A DNA stretch of 64,000 nt. It comes from Prevotellaceae bacterium. Its GTDB lineage: Bacteria; Bacteroidota; Bacteroidia; Bacteroidales; Paludibacteraceae. The DNA lies in NCBI GenBank assembly GCA_031271465.1, contig JAISVR010000032.1, positions 28,078 to 92,077 of the forward strand, written 5' to 3'. Positions 35,477 to 44,392 of the stretch are shown here, in pieces. The position numbers and the translations under genes were made by a program. The notes under the pieces were generated by a model. That model made no database searches and was not told the DNA's origin. It saw nothing but the letters and a program-made list of their open reading frames with translations. Positions within the stretch are counted from its first letter, which is position 1; each line of letters opens with the position of its first letter.

Positions 35477-36430
35477 TTAAATCTCTTTCTCAATCTTATA
35501 ATCATTTCGTCCCGAAGCATTTCGGCTCACAAGTTCGGCAACAAAACCCGTAAGGAAAAGCTGCGTACCGAGAATCATGGCTACCAGCGCGAGATAAAAA
35601 TACGGACTGTCGGTAACCAGTGGAGCGCGCACACCTTCGTAAAGGGCAATCAACTTGGCTCCGCCAACAGCTATTACCGCCAATAATCCCAGCAAAAACA
35701 CCAACGAGCCCACCAAACCGAAAAAGTGCATCGGCTTGCGCCCGAATTTAGACAGGAACCAGAGTGAAATCAAATCGAGATAACCGTTCACAAAGCGGTT
35801 AAGCCCGAACTTGGAGTAACCATATTTGCGTGCCTGATGCGCCACAGCTTTTTCACCAATACGCTCGAAGCCCGCATTTTTTGCCAAATAAGGAATGTAG
35901 CGGTGCATTTCGCCATACACTTCAATGTTTTTCACCACATCGCGGCGATAAGCTTTCAAGCCGCAATTCATATCGTGGAGTTTCAAACCGGTAATTTTTC
36001 GCGCGGTAGCATTATAAAGTTTCGAAGGCAGATTTTTGGTGAATTTACTGTCGCGACGCACCTTTTTCCAGCCCGACACAAGGTCGTAATTATCCTGCGT
36101 AACCATGCGGTAAAGTTCGGGAATTTCATCGGGACTATCCTGCAAATCGGCGTCCATCGTGATAATCACATCACCCTCTGCCCGCTCAAAACCGCAGTAA
36201 AGCGCAGGCGATTTACCGTAATTGCGACGAAATTTTACCGCCTTCACCTCGTTCGGGTTTTCCTCCCGCAGTCGCTCAATCACCTTCCACGAGCGGTCGG
36301 TACTGCCATCGTTGATAAAAATCACTTCGAAAGAAAATTCGTTTTTCTTCATCACGCGCTTTATCCACGCAAACAATTCGGGAAGCGATTCTTCCTCATT
36401 ATACAGCGGTACGATTACTGAAATATCCAT
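35477..36430 (-). CDS. Family 2 glycosyltransferase, DPM1/ArnC type
   Basis: The 317-residue protein has a GT-A domain (MDISVIVPLYNEEESL; metal-binding DADLQD) and two C-terminal membrane helices at about 231-257 and 270-295. It resembles polyprenyl-phosphate sugar transferases, which load a sugar on a lipid carrier for envelope glycan synthesis. ATG 36430 is supported by a perfect -10 box at 36454-36461; the upstream extension to 36478 would start before the predicted transcript. It heads the operon that ends in pdxA. Confidence 0.88.
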   Translation of the reverse strand: MDISVIVPLYNEEESLPELFAWIKRVMKKNEFSFEVIFINDGSTDRSWKVIERLREENPNEVKAVKFRRNYGKSPALYCGFERAEGDVIITMDADLQDSPDEIPELYRMVTQDNYDLVSGWKKVRRDSKFTKNLPSKLYNATARKITGLKLHDMNCGLKAYRRDVVKNIEVYGEMHRYIPYLAKNAGFERIGEKAVAHQARKYGYSKFGLNRFVNGYLDLISLWFLSKFGRKPMHFFGLVGSLVFLLGLLAVIAVGGAKLIALYEGVRAPLVTDSPYFYLALVAMILGTQLFLTGFVAELVSRNASGRNDYKIEKEI

Positions 36431-36453
36431 AAAAATTTTAAAAAATTGACGGA

Positions 36454-36461
36454 CAAAGATA
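36454..36461 (-). promoter_or_regulatory. Promoter -10 box of the glycosyltransferase-pdxA operon
   Basis: The minus strand reads TATCTTTG, exact TAnnTTTG, 23 bp upstream of ATG 36430. Confidence 0.6.
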
Positions 36462-36570
36462 GAAAAATATATTGTCAATTATGAATTATCGATTATTAAT
36501 TGTTGGCAAGTTTGCCGAAAAGAATTTACTTTGTCGGAAAAATAACAAAAACAGTTAAACAATAAAAAAT

Positions 36571-37506
36571 ATGTACACAATAGGAATAGATGTCGGAGGT
36601 ACAACAACCAAAGTTGGCTTGGTAGACAAGCAAGGAAAAGTTATACAAAGAGCCTTGGTTATCACAACAAATTATCCTGTTATCTCCGATTATATCAATG
36701 CGCTGCATGAAGTTATCCAATTGCTTATAACCGAAGCCGGAGGCAAAGATAAAATAAAAGGCATCGGAGCCGGAGTACCCAACGGCAATTACTACACCGG
36801 CGAAATTGTGCTCGCCCCCAATTTACCTTGGAAAGGAGTTGTACCTTTCGGGAAAATGCTAAGCGAACAAACCGGCATGCCCTGCAAGATTACCAACGAT
36901 GCCAATGCTGCCGCTCTGGGTGAAATGACCTACGGTGCGGCACGCGGCATGAAAGATTTTATAATGATAACCCTTGGCACCGGTGTAGGCAGCGGCATTG
37001 TTGCAAACGGACAATTGATTTACGGACACGACGGTTTTGCAGGCGAACTCGGTCATGTTACCGTAAAACCTCGAGGGCGGCTCTGTGGCTGCGGACGACG
37101 CGGCTGCCTTGAAACCTATGCCTCAGCCACAGGCGTTGTGCGCTCGGCAATGGAAATGCTGTCAAAAAACTCTACGCCAAGCATCTTACGCCAACTTTCG
37201 CCCGAAGAAATTACTTCTCAAAAAATATGTGATGCCGCTATACAAGGCGATGAAGTAGCATTAAAAGTTTTTCGTTTCACGGGCAAAATACTCGGCGAGG
37301 CTTTCGCCAATTTTGTAGCATTCAGTTCGCCCGAAGCTATCGTTCTTTTTGGCGGACTTACTCGAGCGGGCAACCTGCTGCTCGACCCTCTGCGCGAAAG
37401 CATGGAGAAAAATCTTTTGCCCATTTGGCAGGGACAAATTCGCCTGTTGGTATCCCAATTGCCCGAAAGCGATGCCGCCATTATGGGTGCAGCTTCGTTG
37501 ATTTAA
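36571..37506 (+). CDS. ROK-family sugar kinase (probable glucokinase)
   Basis: The 311-residue protein has the ATP-binding GIDVGGTTTKVGL, the catalytic NDANAAALGE, the glucose-binding GFAGELGHVTV and the ROK zinc motif CGCGRRGCLETYAS. It phosphorylates glucose or a related hexose with ATP. The EGH(V/I) pattern is typical of glucokinase in this phylum, though N-acyl sugars cannot be excluded. It is convergent with rlmH. Confidence 0.9.
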   Translation: MYTIGIDVGGTTTKVGLVDKQGKVIQRALVITTNYPVISDYINALHEVIQLLITEAGGKDKIKGIGAGVPNGNYYTGEIVLAPNLPWKGVVPFGKMLSEQTGMPCKITNDANAAALGEMTYGAARGMKDFIMITLGTGVGSGIVANGQLIYGHDGFAGELGHVTVKPRGRLCGCGRRGCLETYASATGVVRSAMEMLSKNSTPSILRQLSPEEITSQKICDAAIQGDEVALKVFRFTGKILGEAFANFVAFSSPEAIVLFGGLTRAGNLLLDPLRESMEKNLLPIWQGQIRLLVSQLPESDAAIMGAASLI

Positions 37507-37575
37507 GCATTATATTAACAAAACATTCTCTATCAACACGAAGCTCAACAATACAAAACAGACATAGCAAACAAA

Positions 37576-38049
37576 TTATTCATGATGATAAGGCTCGCCT
37601 TTGATAATGGTCATGGCGCGATAAAGCTGTTCCACAAAAATAAGCCGAATCATTTGGTGCGAAAAAGTCATACGCGACACCGACAGCTTTCCGTCCGCGC
37701 GCGCATAAAGTTTCTCCGAAAAGCCATACGCCCCGCCTATCACAAATACCAGCCTGCGCGCCGATAGTTGCAGTTTTTTCTCCATAAATCCCGCAAATTC
37801 AAGCGACGAATATTCGCGTCCGCGCTCATCGAGCAAAATCACATCATCGCCATCCTGCAGGAAATTTATAATCAATTCCGAACTCTTCTCTTTCTGCTGT
37901 GTAAACGACAAGCTTTTAGTGTTTTTCAAATCGGGAATCACTTCTACCTCAAGCGGCAAATAAAATTTCAATCGCTTCAAATACTCATTAATACCTTCCA
38001 TGAGGTAATTCGTCTGAGTTTTACCAACCATCAATAAAACAATCTTCAT
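37576..38049 (-). CDS. rlmH: 23S rRNA pseudouridine(1915) N3-methyltransferase RlmH
   Basis: The 157-residue SPOUT methyltransferase is full length. It shows LLDERGREYSSLEFA, the SAM-binding FVIGGAYGFSE knot and the C-terminal SRMTFSHQMIRLIFVEQLYRA with YHHE at the end. It methylates pseudouridine 1915 in helix 69 of 23S rRNA after subunit joining. Confidence 0.95.
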   Translation of the reverse strand: MKIVLLMVGKTQTNYLMEGINEYLKRLKFYLPLEVEVIPDLKNTKSLSFTQQKEKSSELIINFLQDGDDVILLDERGREYSSLEFAGFMEKKLQLSARRLVFVIGGAYGFSEKLYARADGKLSVSRMTFSHQMIRLIFVEQLYRAMTIIKGEPYHHE

Positions 38050-38147
38050 AATTTATGTCTTCAATATAAAAAAGTGCAAGTGTAGTAAAATTAATTTGTT
38101 ATTGGTACAACAACCGTATATTTTTTGTTTCAACGCTAAATAATATA

Positions 38148-38155
38148 TACTTTTG
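38148..38155 (+). promoter_or_regulatory. nadC promoter -10 box
   Basis: TACTTTTG, exact TAnnTTTG, ends 19 bp before ATG 38175. Confidence 0.6.
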
Positions 38156-38174
38156 TCGTTCTAAAAAAGCAACA

Positions 38175-39017
38175 ATGAATAATTCGTATCAAGAACAAAT
38201 CAAGTACTGGTTTGCCGAAGACATTGGCGATGGCGACCACACTTCACTCTCATGTATTCCGGCTTCGGCAACAGGGAAATCACAGTTAATAATCAAAGAA
38301 AAAGGCGTGCTGGCAGGCGTAAGAGTTGCTGCCGAAATATTTCACAGCTTCGACCCCGAATTGAAAATGACCGTTTTCATTCCCGATGGCAGCGAAGTAA
38401 ATCCGGGCGACATCGCCTTCGAGGTAGAAGGAAAAATCCTCTCGCTGCTACAAACCGAGCGGTTGATGCTAAACATTATGCAACGAATGAGTGGTGTAGC
38501 CACCGTAACAAGAAAATACGCAAAACAACTCGAAGGCTTGAAAACCAAAGTGCTCGACACACGCAAAACCACTCCGGGACTGCGTTTGCTCGAAAAAGAA
38601 GCCGTAGTATTGGGTGGCGGAACAAATCATCGCATCGGACTCTACGATATGATTTTGCTCAAAGATAATCATGTGGATTTTGCAGGTGGTATTACTAATG
38701 CCATTGACCGCGCCAGGGATTATTGCAAGAAAAACAATAAGGATTTGAAAATCGAAATCGAGGTGCGTAATCTCGACGAACTGCAACAGGTGCTTGCCCA
38801 CGGTGGGGTGGATAGAATTATGCTCGACAATTTCGACATCGAGAATACCCGCCGTGCGGTGGAAATGGTAAATGGTCGATACGAAATCGAATCTTCGGGA
38901 GGAATCACATTCGATACCTTGCGCGCTTATGCCGAATGCGGTGTTGATTATATTTCGGTAGGAGCACTCACGCACTCCGTAAAAAGTTTGGATATGAGCT
39001 TCAAAGCAGTGAAATAA
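38175..39017 (+). CDS. nadC: Quinolinate phosphoribosyltransferase NadC
   Basis: The 280-residue protein has the NadC layout: ALPHA-type start EDIGDGDHTS, RMSGVATVTRKY, the quinolinate-binding DTRKTTPGLRLLEKEAV, GGGTNHRIGLYDMILLKDNH, EIEVRNLDEL and the terminal ESSGGITFDTLRAYAECGVDYISVGALTHS. It turns quinolinate and PRPP into nicotinate mononucleotide in NAD synthesis. ribE follows 59 bp later. Confidence 0.94.
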   Translation: MNNSYQEQIKYWFAEDIGDGDHTSLSCIPASATGKSQLIIKEKGVLAGVRVAAEIFHSFDPELKMTVFIPDGSEVNPGDIAFEVEGKILSLLQTERLMLNIMQRMSGVATVTRKYAKQLEGLKTKVLDTRKTTPGLRLLEKEAVVLGGGTNHRIGLYDMILLKDNHVDFAGGITNAIDRARDYCKKNNKDLKIEIEVRNLDELQQVLAHGGVDRIMLDNFDIENTRRAVEMVNGRYEIESSGGITFDTLRAYAECGVDYISVGALTHSVKSLDMSFKAVK

Positions 39018-39076
39018 TTGTTATTCATTTCTGCAACAAATAGTATTGATACTTATAATTTTAAAGATAAAAAATT

Positions 39077-39676
39077 ATGTTTTCGGGAATTATAGAAGAA
39101 GCCGCCGAAGTCGTTGCCTTGCGCCACGAGCAGGAAAACCTGCATATTTCGATAAAATGTTCGTTTACACACGAATTGAAAATTGACCAAAGTGTAGCTC
39201 ACAACGGTGTTTGCCTCACGGTAGTTGAGATTCAAGACGATGTGTACACCGTAACCGCTATAAAAGAAACGCTCGACCGTTCGAACCTTGGATTGCTCTC
39301 CATAGGCAGCAAGGTAAACCTTGAACGCAGCATGGTGATGAACGGACGGTTGGACGGACACATCGTGCAGGGGCATGTAGACCAAACCGCTGTGTGTACC
39401 GCCGTGGAAGAAACCGAAGGTAGTTGGCGTTTCTGGTTCGAATACGACCTCGACCCGGCAATGGCAAAACAGGGTTACCTCACGGTGGAAAAAGGTTCCG
39501 TGTCGGTAAACGGCGTAAGCCTCACGGTATGCGATTCAAGCAAGAACAGTTTCTATGTGGCAATAATTCCTTATACTTACGAACATACTAATTTCCACCA
39601 GATTCAAAAAGGCAGCGTGGTGAATCTCGAATTTGATATTATAGGGAAATATATCAGCAAAATGATGCAATTTTAG
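39077..39676 (+). CDS. ribE: Riboflavin synthase alpha chain
   Basis: The 199-residue protein consists of two lumazine-binding repeats. The first starts MFSGIIEE and contains VAHNGVCLTV; the second starts GRLDGHIVQGHVD and contains VNGVSLTVCD. It dismutates two 6,7-dimethyl-8-ribityllumazine molecules into riboflavin. A composite palindromic repeat follows the gene. Confidence 0.94.
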   Translation: MFSGIIEEAAEVVALRHEQENLHISIKCSFTHELKIDQSVAHNGVCLTVVEIQDDVYTVTAIKETLDRSNLGLLSIGSKVNLERSMVMNGRLDGHIVQGHVDQTAVCTAVEETEGSWRFWFEYDLDPAMAKQGYLTVEKGSVSVNGVSLTVCDSSKNSFYVAIIPYTYEHTNFHQIQKGSVVNLEFDIIGKYISKMMQF

Positions 39677-40018
39677 CGAAACTCTCTCTTTGGCTCTACT
39701 TATCATAGTTGTGTAAGTTAGAGGAAATAAGAATCTGCTTAATTGTTTTTTTGTAATCCTTCGCTGTGCTGCACTCGTTCTCCGTTTTTTAACCCCTCCC
39801 CCCGTTGGGGTATTCCTAATATTAACCCCTCCGCTTCGCTCGTCCCCTTAAAATAAGGGGACAATGTTGCACAAGCATCGTGTTTGTGCAATGAAGATTG
39901 CTTGTGTATAATTCTCCCCTTTTATAAAGGGGAGTGCCCCAACGGGGCGAGGGGTTAAAAAAGGGGACGAGCGAAGCGGAGGGGTTATATAACAAGGACG
40001 AATAATAAGTGGCTTTTC
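39677..40018. repeat. Palindromic repeat family C, copy 1 (about 39793-39986)
   Basis: Between ribE and the convergent methyltransferase gene lies a GC-rich element. Its outer parts are inverted copies of AACCCCTCCGCTTCGCTCG and its inner parts are hairpins such as CCCCTTAAAATAAGGGG and CTCCCCTTTTATAAAGGGGAG. The spaced text AATGTTGCACAAGCATCGTG is shared with the copies at 42968-43168 and 63210-63492. Frames through it encode only low-complexity peptides, so no gene is called. Confidence 0.8.
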
Positions 40019-40720
40019 TCAACAATACAAAGCAAAAACACAAGGTCGCTTGCTCAAATCGGGCAGGCGATTTTTCCATTCTGCAACGGTTTTTGTTCGG
40101 ATAAATTCCGTGTCGAGAGTGAGGTCGACAGCAATGCAAAGGCGGGTGCGAGGATTACAGCTGCGGATAATTTCGTCGAGCATTTTCGCATTACGATAAG
40201 GCGTTTCGATAAAAAGCTGCGTTTGTTTTTCGGCTGTGGCGCGGCTTTCCAAGCGTTTAAGTGCTTTTGCGCGCTCAACGGATTCGATAGGCAGATAGCC
40301 CACAAAGGCAAAACTTTGTCCATTGAAACCCGAACCCATTACTGCCAATAAAATTGACGAGGGTCCGACCAAGGGCACCACTGTGAGGTTTTTGCGTTGC
40401 GCCATTGCCACAATATCGGCACCGGGGTCGGCAACGGCGGGGCAGCCTGCTTCCGAAATAATTCCCATATCATTACCCTGTACGAGCGGCTCGAGAAAGC
40501 GCGATATTTCCTCGGGTTGCGTATGCTGGTTGAGCACCGAAAACGAGCAGTCGTCAATAGGAAATTCCCTGTCTACCTTGCGTAAAAAGCGGCGCGCCGT
40601 ACGAACATCTTCTACAATAAAATGCCTTATTTTTCGAGTTATGATATTATTTTTCTCGGGCAAAACGGCGGATAAATCGCTTTCGCCAAGCGTAGTAGGA
40701 ATAAGATAGAGTGCTGCCAT
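40019..40720 (-). CDS. RsmI-family SAM-dependent methyltransferase (short form)
   Basis: The 233-residue protein belongs to the tetrapyrrole/RsmI methylase fold: LYLIPTTLGESDL, ISEAGCPAVADPGADIV, VVPLVGPSSILLAVMGSGFNG and QLFIETPYRNAKML. RsmI 2'-O-methylates C1402 of 16S rRNA; this short Bacteroidota form may do the same or a related reaction. The minus-strand -10 box TAGTTTTG (40739-40746) supports ATG 40720. The reading frame extends upstream to 40912, overlapping the divergent gene, and that extension is rejected. Confidence 0.87.
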   Translation of the reverse strand: MAALYLIPTTLGESDLSAVLPEKNNIITRKIRHFIVEDVRTARRFLRKVDREFPIDDCSFSVLNQHTQPEEISRFLEPLVQGNDMGIISEAGCPAVADPGADIVAMAQRKNLTVVPLVGPSSILLAVMGSGFNGQSFAFVGYLPIESVERAKALKRLESRATAEKQTQLFIETPYRNAKMLDEIIRSCNPRTRLCIAVDLTLDTEFIRTKTVAEWKNRLPDLSKRPCVFALYC

Positions 40721-40738
40721 ATAAAGCGGATTTTTGCG

Positions 40739-40746
40739 CAAAACTA
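40739..40746 (-). promoter_or_regulatory. -10 box of the RsmI-like gene
   Basis: TAGTTTTG on the minus strand fits TAnnTTTG and is back-to-back with the divergent box at 40759-40766. Confidence 0.55.
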
Positions 40747-40758
40747 AGCAAATTTTTC

Positions 40759-40766
40759 TACTTTTG
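40759..40766 (+). promoter_or_regulatory. -10 box of the RsmF-like gene
   Basis: TACTTTTG, exact TAnnTTTG, ends 17 bp before ATG 40784. Confidence 0.6.
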
Positions 40767-40783
40767 CACAAAAATAATCCCGA

Positions 40784-42115
40784 ATGAATCTCCCCGAAGC
40801 CTTTATCCGTCGCACGCAGCCTTTGTTGGGCAAGGAGTTTGACGATTTCTGCGCCGCATTGCAGGCTGTACCTCCTGTGAGTGTACGATTGAATACGCTC
40901 AAATCGGAACAAGCCGTCTCACCGGAACGGGTACCGTGGTGCGATACAGGCTATTACCTGCCTACACGCCCTGTATTTACACTCGACCCGCGTTTTCACG
41001 GCGGAGCGTATTATGTGCAGGAAGCTTCGTCGATGTTTGTCGAGCAGGTGCTGCGGCAGTTTGTAAATCGCCCCGTGCATGCACTTGATTTATGCGCTGC
41101 GCCCGGAGGTAAATCTACGCATTTAGCCGCACTGTTGCCCGAAGGCAGTTTGCTGGTAAGCAACGAAATCGTGCGCAGTCGCGCCTATATCCTTGCCGAA
41201 AACATTGCCAAATGGGGCGCGCCGCATTGCGTGGTAACAAACAATGCGCCTGAGGATTTCGGAGAGTTGTCGTCGATGTTCGATGTCGTGCTGGTTGATG
41301 CTCCATGCTCGGGCGAAGGAATGTTTCGCAAAGATGCGGGTGCGATAACCGAATGGAGCGAACACAATGTGGAGCTTTGCGCAGCTCGGCAGCGGCAACT
41401 GCTCCAAGCAGCGTGGGCAACACTTGCCGAGGGCGGACTGCTGATTTACAGCACTTGCACTTTCAACCGGGAGGAAAACGAAGAGCAGGTGGAATGGATT
41501 TGCCGCGAACTGGGTGCCGAAAAACTGTCGATTGAAATTAATCCTGCGTGGGGCGTAAGCGTTACCAACGGCGGTTACCGCTTTTATCCTCATAAAACTC
41601 GTGGTGAAGGATTCTTCATCTCTGCTCTACGAAAAACCGCTTCCGAAAGTCCGTTTCGCATCAAAGCGAGTAAACACGCTGACAAATTCAGCAAAGAACA
41701 GCTTGCGTTGAAAAGTTTCGTTGTTTCGCCCGAAAAATACAGTTTACAGTTGCTTGGCGAACGCTTTGCGCTTTTTCCTGCCGAACACTGCGAGTTGATA
41801 AATTTCCTGCAAAAAAAGCTGCGCGTGTTTCATGCGGGCGTTCCGCTCGGGCTGTGGAAGGGCAAGAATTTTGTGCCCGATGCTGCGCCGGCGTTGAGCA
41901 CTGCGCTCGACAAGTCGCAATTTGTTGTGGCGGAAGTCGATACCGACACTGCTTTGCGTTTTCTGCGTACCGAAAACATCGCCCTGCCCGATACGGCTAC
42001 GGGTATTGTGCTCGTAAGTTACAAGGGCTTAGGCTTGGGTTGGGTAAAAAATCTCGGTAATCGCTGCAATTCGCTTTATCCGAACGAGTGGCGAATACGC
42101 ATGAATATTAATTAA
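40784..42115 (+). CDS. RsmF/NOL1-NOP2-Sun family rRNA cytosine-C5 methyltransferase
   Basis: The 443-residue protein has a SAM-binding domain with LDLCAAPGGKSTHLAALL, and the two active-site cysteines in VDAPCSGEGMFRKD and YSTCTFNREENE. A C-terminal PUA-like extension after about residue 285 resembles RsmF, which methylates C1407 of 16S rRNA. The target nucleotide is not proven. Confidence 0.9.
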   Translation: MNLPEAFIRRTQPLLGKEFDDFCAALQAVPPVSVRLNTLKSEQAVSPERVPWCDTGYYLPTRPVFTLDPRFHGGAYYVQEASSMFVEQVLRQFVNRPVHALDLCAAPGGKSTHLAALLPEGSLLVSNEIVRSRAYILAENIAKWGAPHCVVTNNAPEDFGELSSMFDVVLVDAPCSGEGMFRKDAGAITEWSEHNVELCAARQRQLLQAAWATLAEGGLLIYSTCTFNREENEEQVEWICRELGAEKLSIEINPAWGVSVTNGGYRFYPHKTRGEGFFISALRKTASESPFRIKASKHADKFSKEQLALKSFVVSPEKYSLQLLGERFALFPAEHCELINFLQKKLRVFHAGVPLGLWKGKNFVPDAAPALSTALDKSQFVVAEVDTDTALRFLRTENIALPDTATGIVLVSYKGLGLGWVKNLGNRCNSLYPNEWRIRMNIN

Positions 42116-42198
42116 CAGGAGTTTAGTTTGCAGTGTTTAGAGCATTGTTTTTTTATGTACTCTAAACTCTAAGTTTTAAACTCTAAAACTCTAATTTT

Positions 42199-42939
42199 AT
42201 GACTTCAGAATATCTTTGCGAAAACATATTGCCTTACGACGAACAGGGTTCTAAACGGGAACAGGTTACCCGCATGTTCGACAACATTTCGAAGCGTTAC
42301 GATCGTATGAATCGACTGATGACTTTGGGAATCGACATTTGCTGGCGAAACCATGCCATTGCTGCCCTGCGTCCTTTTAACCCGCAATTGATACTCGATG
42401 TGGCTACGGGCACCGGCGATTTCGCCATCGAAGCCTACCGGCAATTGCGTCCGCAAAGAATAACGGGCATCGACCTGAGCGAAAAGATGCTCGACGCCGG
42501 CAGGCAGAAAATTGCTAAACTCGAACTTGGCGACTGCATTGAATTACATCAAGCCGACGCTACGCAGCTCACTTATGATAATGAGGTGTTCGATGCCGTA
42601 ACGGTAGCTTTCGGTGTGCGTAACTTCGAAAATCTTGAGCAGGGCATCGCCGAAATGTACCGCGTACTCAAACCGGGCGGGCATCTGGCAATTCTCGAAA
42701 TGAGCGAGCCTTATTCTATTTTCAAACCGTTGTACCGGCTCTACACCCGTTGCATCATTCCAATTGTTGCGCGACTTTATGCCGGCGACAAGCAAGCCTA
42801 CCGCTACCTGCCTTCATCTATCCAAGCCTTCCCCGAAGGCAAAGCGATGACTGCGCTGTTGCGAAAATGCGGTTTCGCTACCGTGAAGCTCCGCCGGTTT
42901 TCGTTTGGCGTTTGTTCGTTTTATTTGGCTGGGAAGTAG
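42199..42939 (+). CDS. menG: Demethylmenaquinone methyltransferase (MenG/UbiE)
   Basis: The 246-residue protein has the UbiE signature: VTRMFDNISKRYDRMNRLMTLGID, the SAM site LDVATGTGDFA, FGVRNFENLEQGIAEMYRVLKPGG and LPSSIQAFPEGK. It methylates demethylmenaquinone in the last step of menaquinone synthesis, consistent with anaerobic respiration in Bacteroidota. A composite repeat follows the stop codon. Confidence 0.93.
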   Translation: MTSEYLCENILPYDEQGSKREQVTRMFDNISKRYDRMNRLMTLGIDICWRNHAIAALRPFNPQLILDVATGTGDFAIEAYRQLRPQRITGIDLSEKMLDAGRQKIAKLELGDCIELHQADATQLTYDNEVFDAVTVAFGVRNFENLEQGIAEMYRVLKPGGHLAILEMSEPYSIFKPLYRLYTRCIIPIVARLYAGDKQAYRYLPSSIQAFPEGKAMTALLRKCGFATVKLRRFSFGVCSFYLAGK

Positions 42940-43696
42940 AGACGGGGCGCAACCCGTCTTTTTTCTTATTAACCCCTCCGCTTCGCTCGTCCCCTTTTTT
43001 AACCCCTCGCCCCGTTGGGGCACTCCCCTTTATAAAAGGGGAGAGTTATACACAAACAATCTTTATTGTACAAACACAATGCTTGTGCAACACTGTCCCC
43101 TTATTTTAAGGGGACGAGCGAAGCGGAGGGGTTAAATATTAGGAGTACCCCAACGGGGGGAGGGGTTAAAAAAATAAAGGCGGAGCGCGCACCGTTCTCT
43201 ATGAATTGCCCATGCAATTTTATTTCTCCCCGTTAGATTTTCAACTGTAACAGCATCTATTTTTATTTTCTTGCTTATATATTCTTATTAAAGTATATAC
43301 TAAAACTTAGTATAGTATATACTATATTATCGTAAAGTATATACTTTAGCAAATTATAGTATATACTATATTGCCGTAAAGTATATACTATAATCATTTA
43401 TAGTATATACTATACTGAAAATACTTTCCTATATATACAAAAATTTATACCGATAGAATTCAAGTTCTACCGGTTACCATATTACTATTGATTCAATATA
43501 AAAACCCGCTACCCTTGTTTAGAAAACAAAGGGGCAGCGGGAATAAAAAACGGCTGTACATCTCCCGTAGTCAACTTGTATGTAATGGGCAAGGACTCAA
43601 AAAAACAGGAAATAATACTGCCACTATATAAAAATGATATATACTCTTTTTAGAGTTTTTGAGTACTTGGAATATGAGCGCAACTATGCACTTCAA
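42940..43696. repeat. Composite repeat copy 1: palindromic family C (42968-43168) plus 22-bp palindrome array (43287-43430)
   Basis: This 757-bp gap contains family C text (42968-43168), a linker, and an array of six AGTATATACT palindromes with starts 43292, 43314, 43336, 43358, 43380 and 43402, a period of exactly 22 bp. The whole composite, including linker words such as TTATATATTCTTATTAAAG and ATCTATTTTTATTTTCTTGC, recurs in inverted orientation at about 62953-63492. To the right is a terminator-like hairpin (43505-43541). No gene is supported. Confidence 0.85.
43505..43541 (-). terminator. Terminator-like hairpin downstream of the DJ-1 gene
   Basis: CCCGCT (43505-43510) pairs with AGCGGG (43536-43541), and CCCTTGTTT pairs with AAACAAAGGG inside. 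On the minus strand the stem is followed by TTTTTATATT, so it would stop leftward transcription, although it lies about 155 bp after the DJ-1 stop codon. Confidence 0.55.
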
Positions 43697-44251
43697 TTAT
43701 TGTTTTGGCAGTATCATAGCTTCAGCAATTTCGTCGGCTTTTTCTTTGCCGATTAATGTTTCCACAATTTTCAACCCGAATTGGAGAGCTACACCCGCTC
43801 CTTTGGCGGTAATTATCTTGCCCGAGCGTACTACGCTTTGTTTGGACAGCACAGCACCTGCCAACTCTTCTTCATAACCCGGGTAGCATATTGCCTCCGT
43901 GTTGCGCAACAAGTGCATGTTGCCCAGTATCACCGGGGCGGCACAGATTGCAGCCAGGTATTTTCCGTTGGAATAATAATCCATAATCAGTTTGCTAAGC
44001 GGGGCAAAAGCCTGCAAATTGCGTGTGCCGGGCATTCCGCCGGGAAGTATGAGCATTGCACCATTGGTGAAATCGCATTCGTCAAACAGTGCATCGGCTT
44101 CCACCGTGATGTGGTGTGCTCCGGTTACCTTACGGCTGTCGGTAATAGACACGGTAATTGTGTTTAATCCTGCGCGACGCAATACATCGAGCGTAGCAAC
44201 AGCTTCGGTTTCTTCAAAACCTTGGGCAAGGAAAAGATAAAGTGTATGCAT
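43697..44251 (-). CDS. DJ-1/YajL-type protein
   Basis: The 184-residue protein is a DJ-1/PfpI superfamily member of the YajL type. It starts LYLFLAQGFEETEAV with conserved E14, has the ILPGGMPGTRNL segment, and carries the reactive cysteine C103 in AAICAAPVILG. Proposed roles of the family include protection against carbonyl or oxidative damage; which applies here is unknown. Divergent -10 boxes serve this gene (44277-44284) and exbB. Confidence 0.9.
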   Translation of the reverse strand: MHTLYLFLAQGFEETEAVATLDVLRRAGLNTITVSITDSRKVTGAHHITVEADALFDECDFTNGAMLILPGGMPGTRNLQAFAPLSKLIMDYYSNGKYLAAICAAPVILGNMHLLRNTEAICYPGYEEELAGAVLSKQSVVRSGKIITAKGAGVALQFGLKIVETLIGKEKADEIAEAMILPKQ

Positions 44252-44276
44252 TATTAGCGTGTAGAATTTAGTCGTA

Positions 44277-44284
44277 CAAAGATA
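44277..44284 (-). promoter_or_regulatory. DJ-1 gene promoter -10 box
   Basis: The minus strand reads TATCTTTG, exact TAnnTTTG, 25 bp before the ATG at 44251. Confidence 0.6.
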
Positions 44285-44330
44285 GGGAAAAAAAATCCTG
44301 TAACTTGTATCTTCTAACTGAACAATTTGT

Positions 44331-44338
44331 TATCTTTG
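44331..44338 (+). promoter_or_regulatory. exbB promoter -10 box
   Basis: TATCTTTG, exact TAnnTTTG, ends 54 bp before ATG 44393. Confidence 0.6.
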
Positions 44339-44392
44339 ACGCGGTTTTTTCCAAAAGAGAAGAAATACGGTAAATTCTAAACCCTCAATTCC

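Noticed and set aside
40721..40912. N-terminal extension of the RsmI-like gene
   Set aside because: It would overlap the divergent RsmF-like gene and pass its own promoter; the family start MAALYLIPTT is at 40720.
42750..43135. Frames crossing repeat family C (also at 39822-40139 and 63023-63292)
   Set aside because: They encode the same low-complexity PSPRWGTPLYKRGE-like text at every copy of the palindromic repeat and have no start context.
43292..43411. CRISPR-like array
   Set aside because: Units are contiguous 22-bp palindromes with no unique spacers, and there are no cas genes nearby. The same holds for the arrays at 19786, 30341 and 62971.
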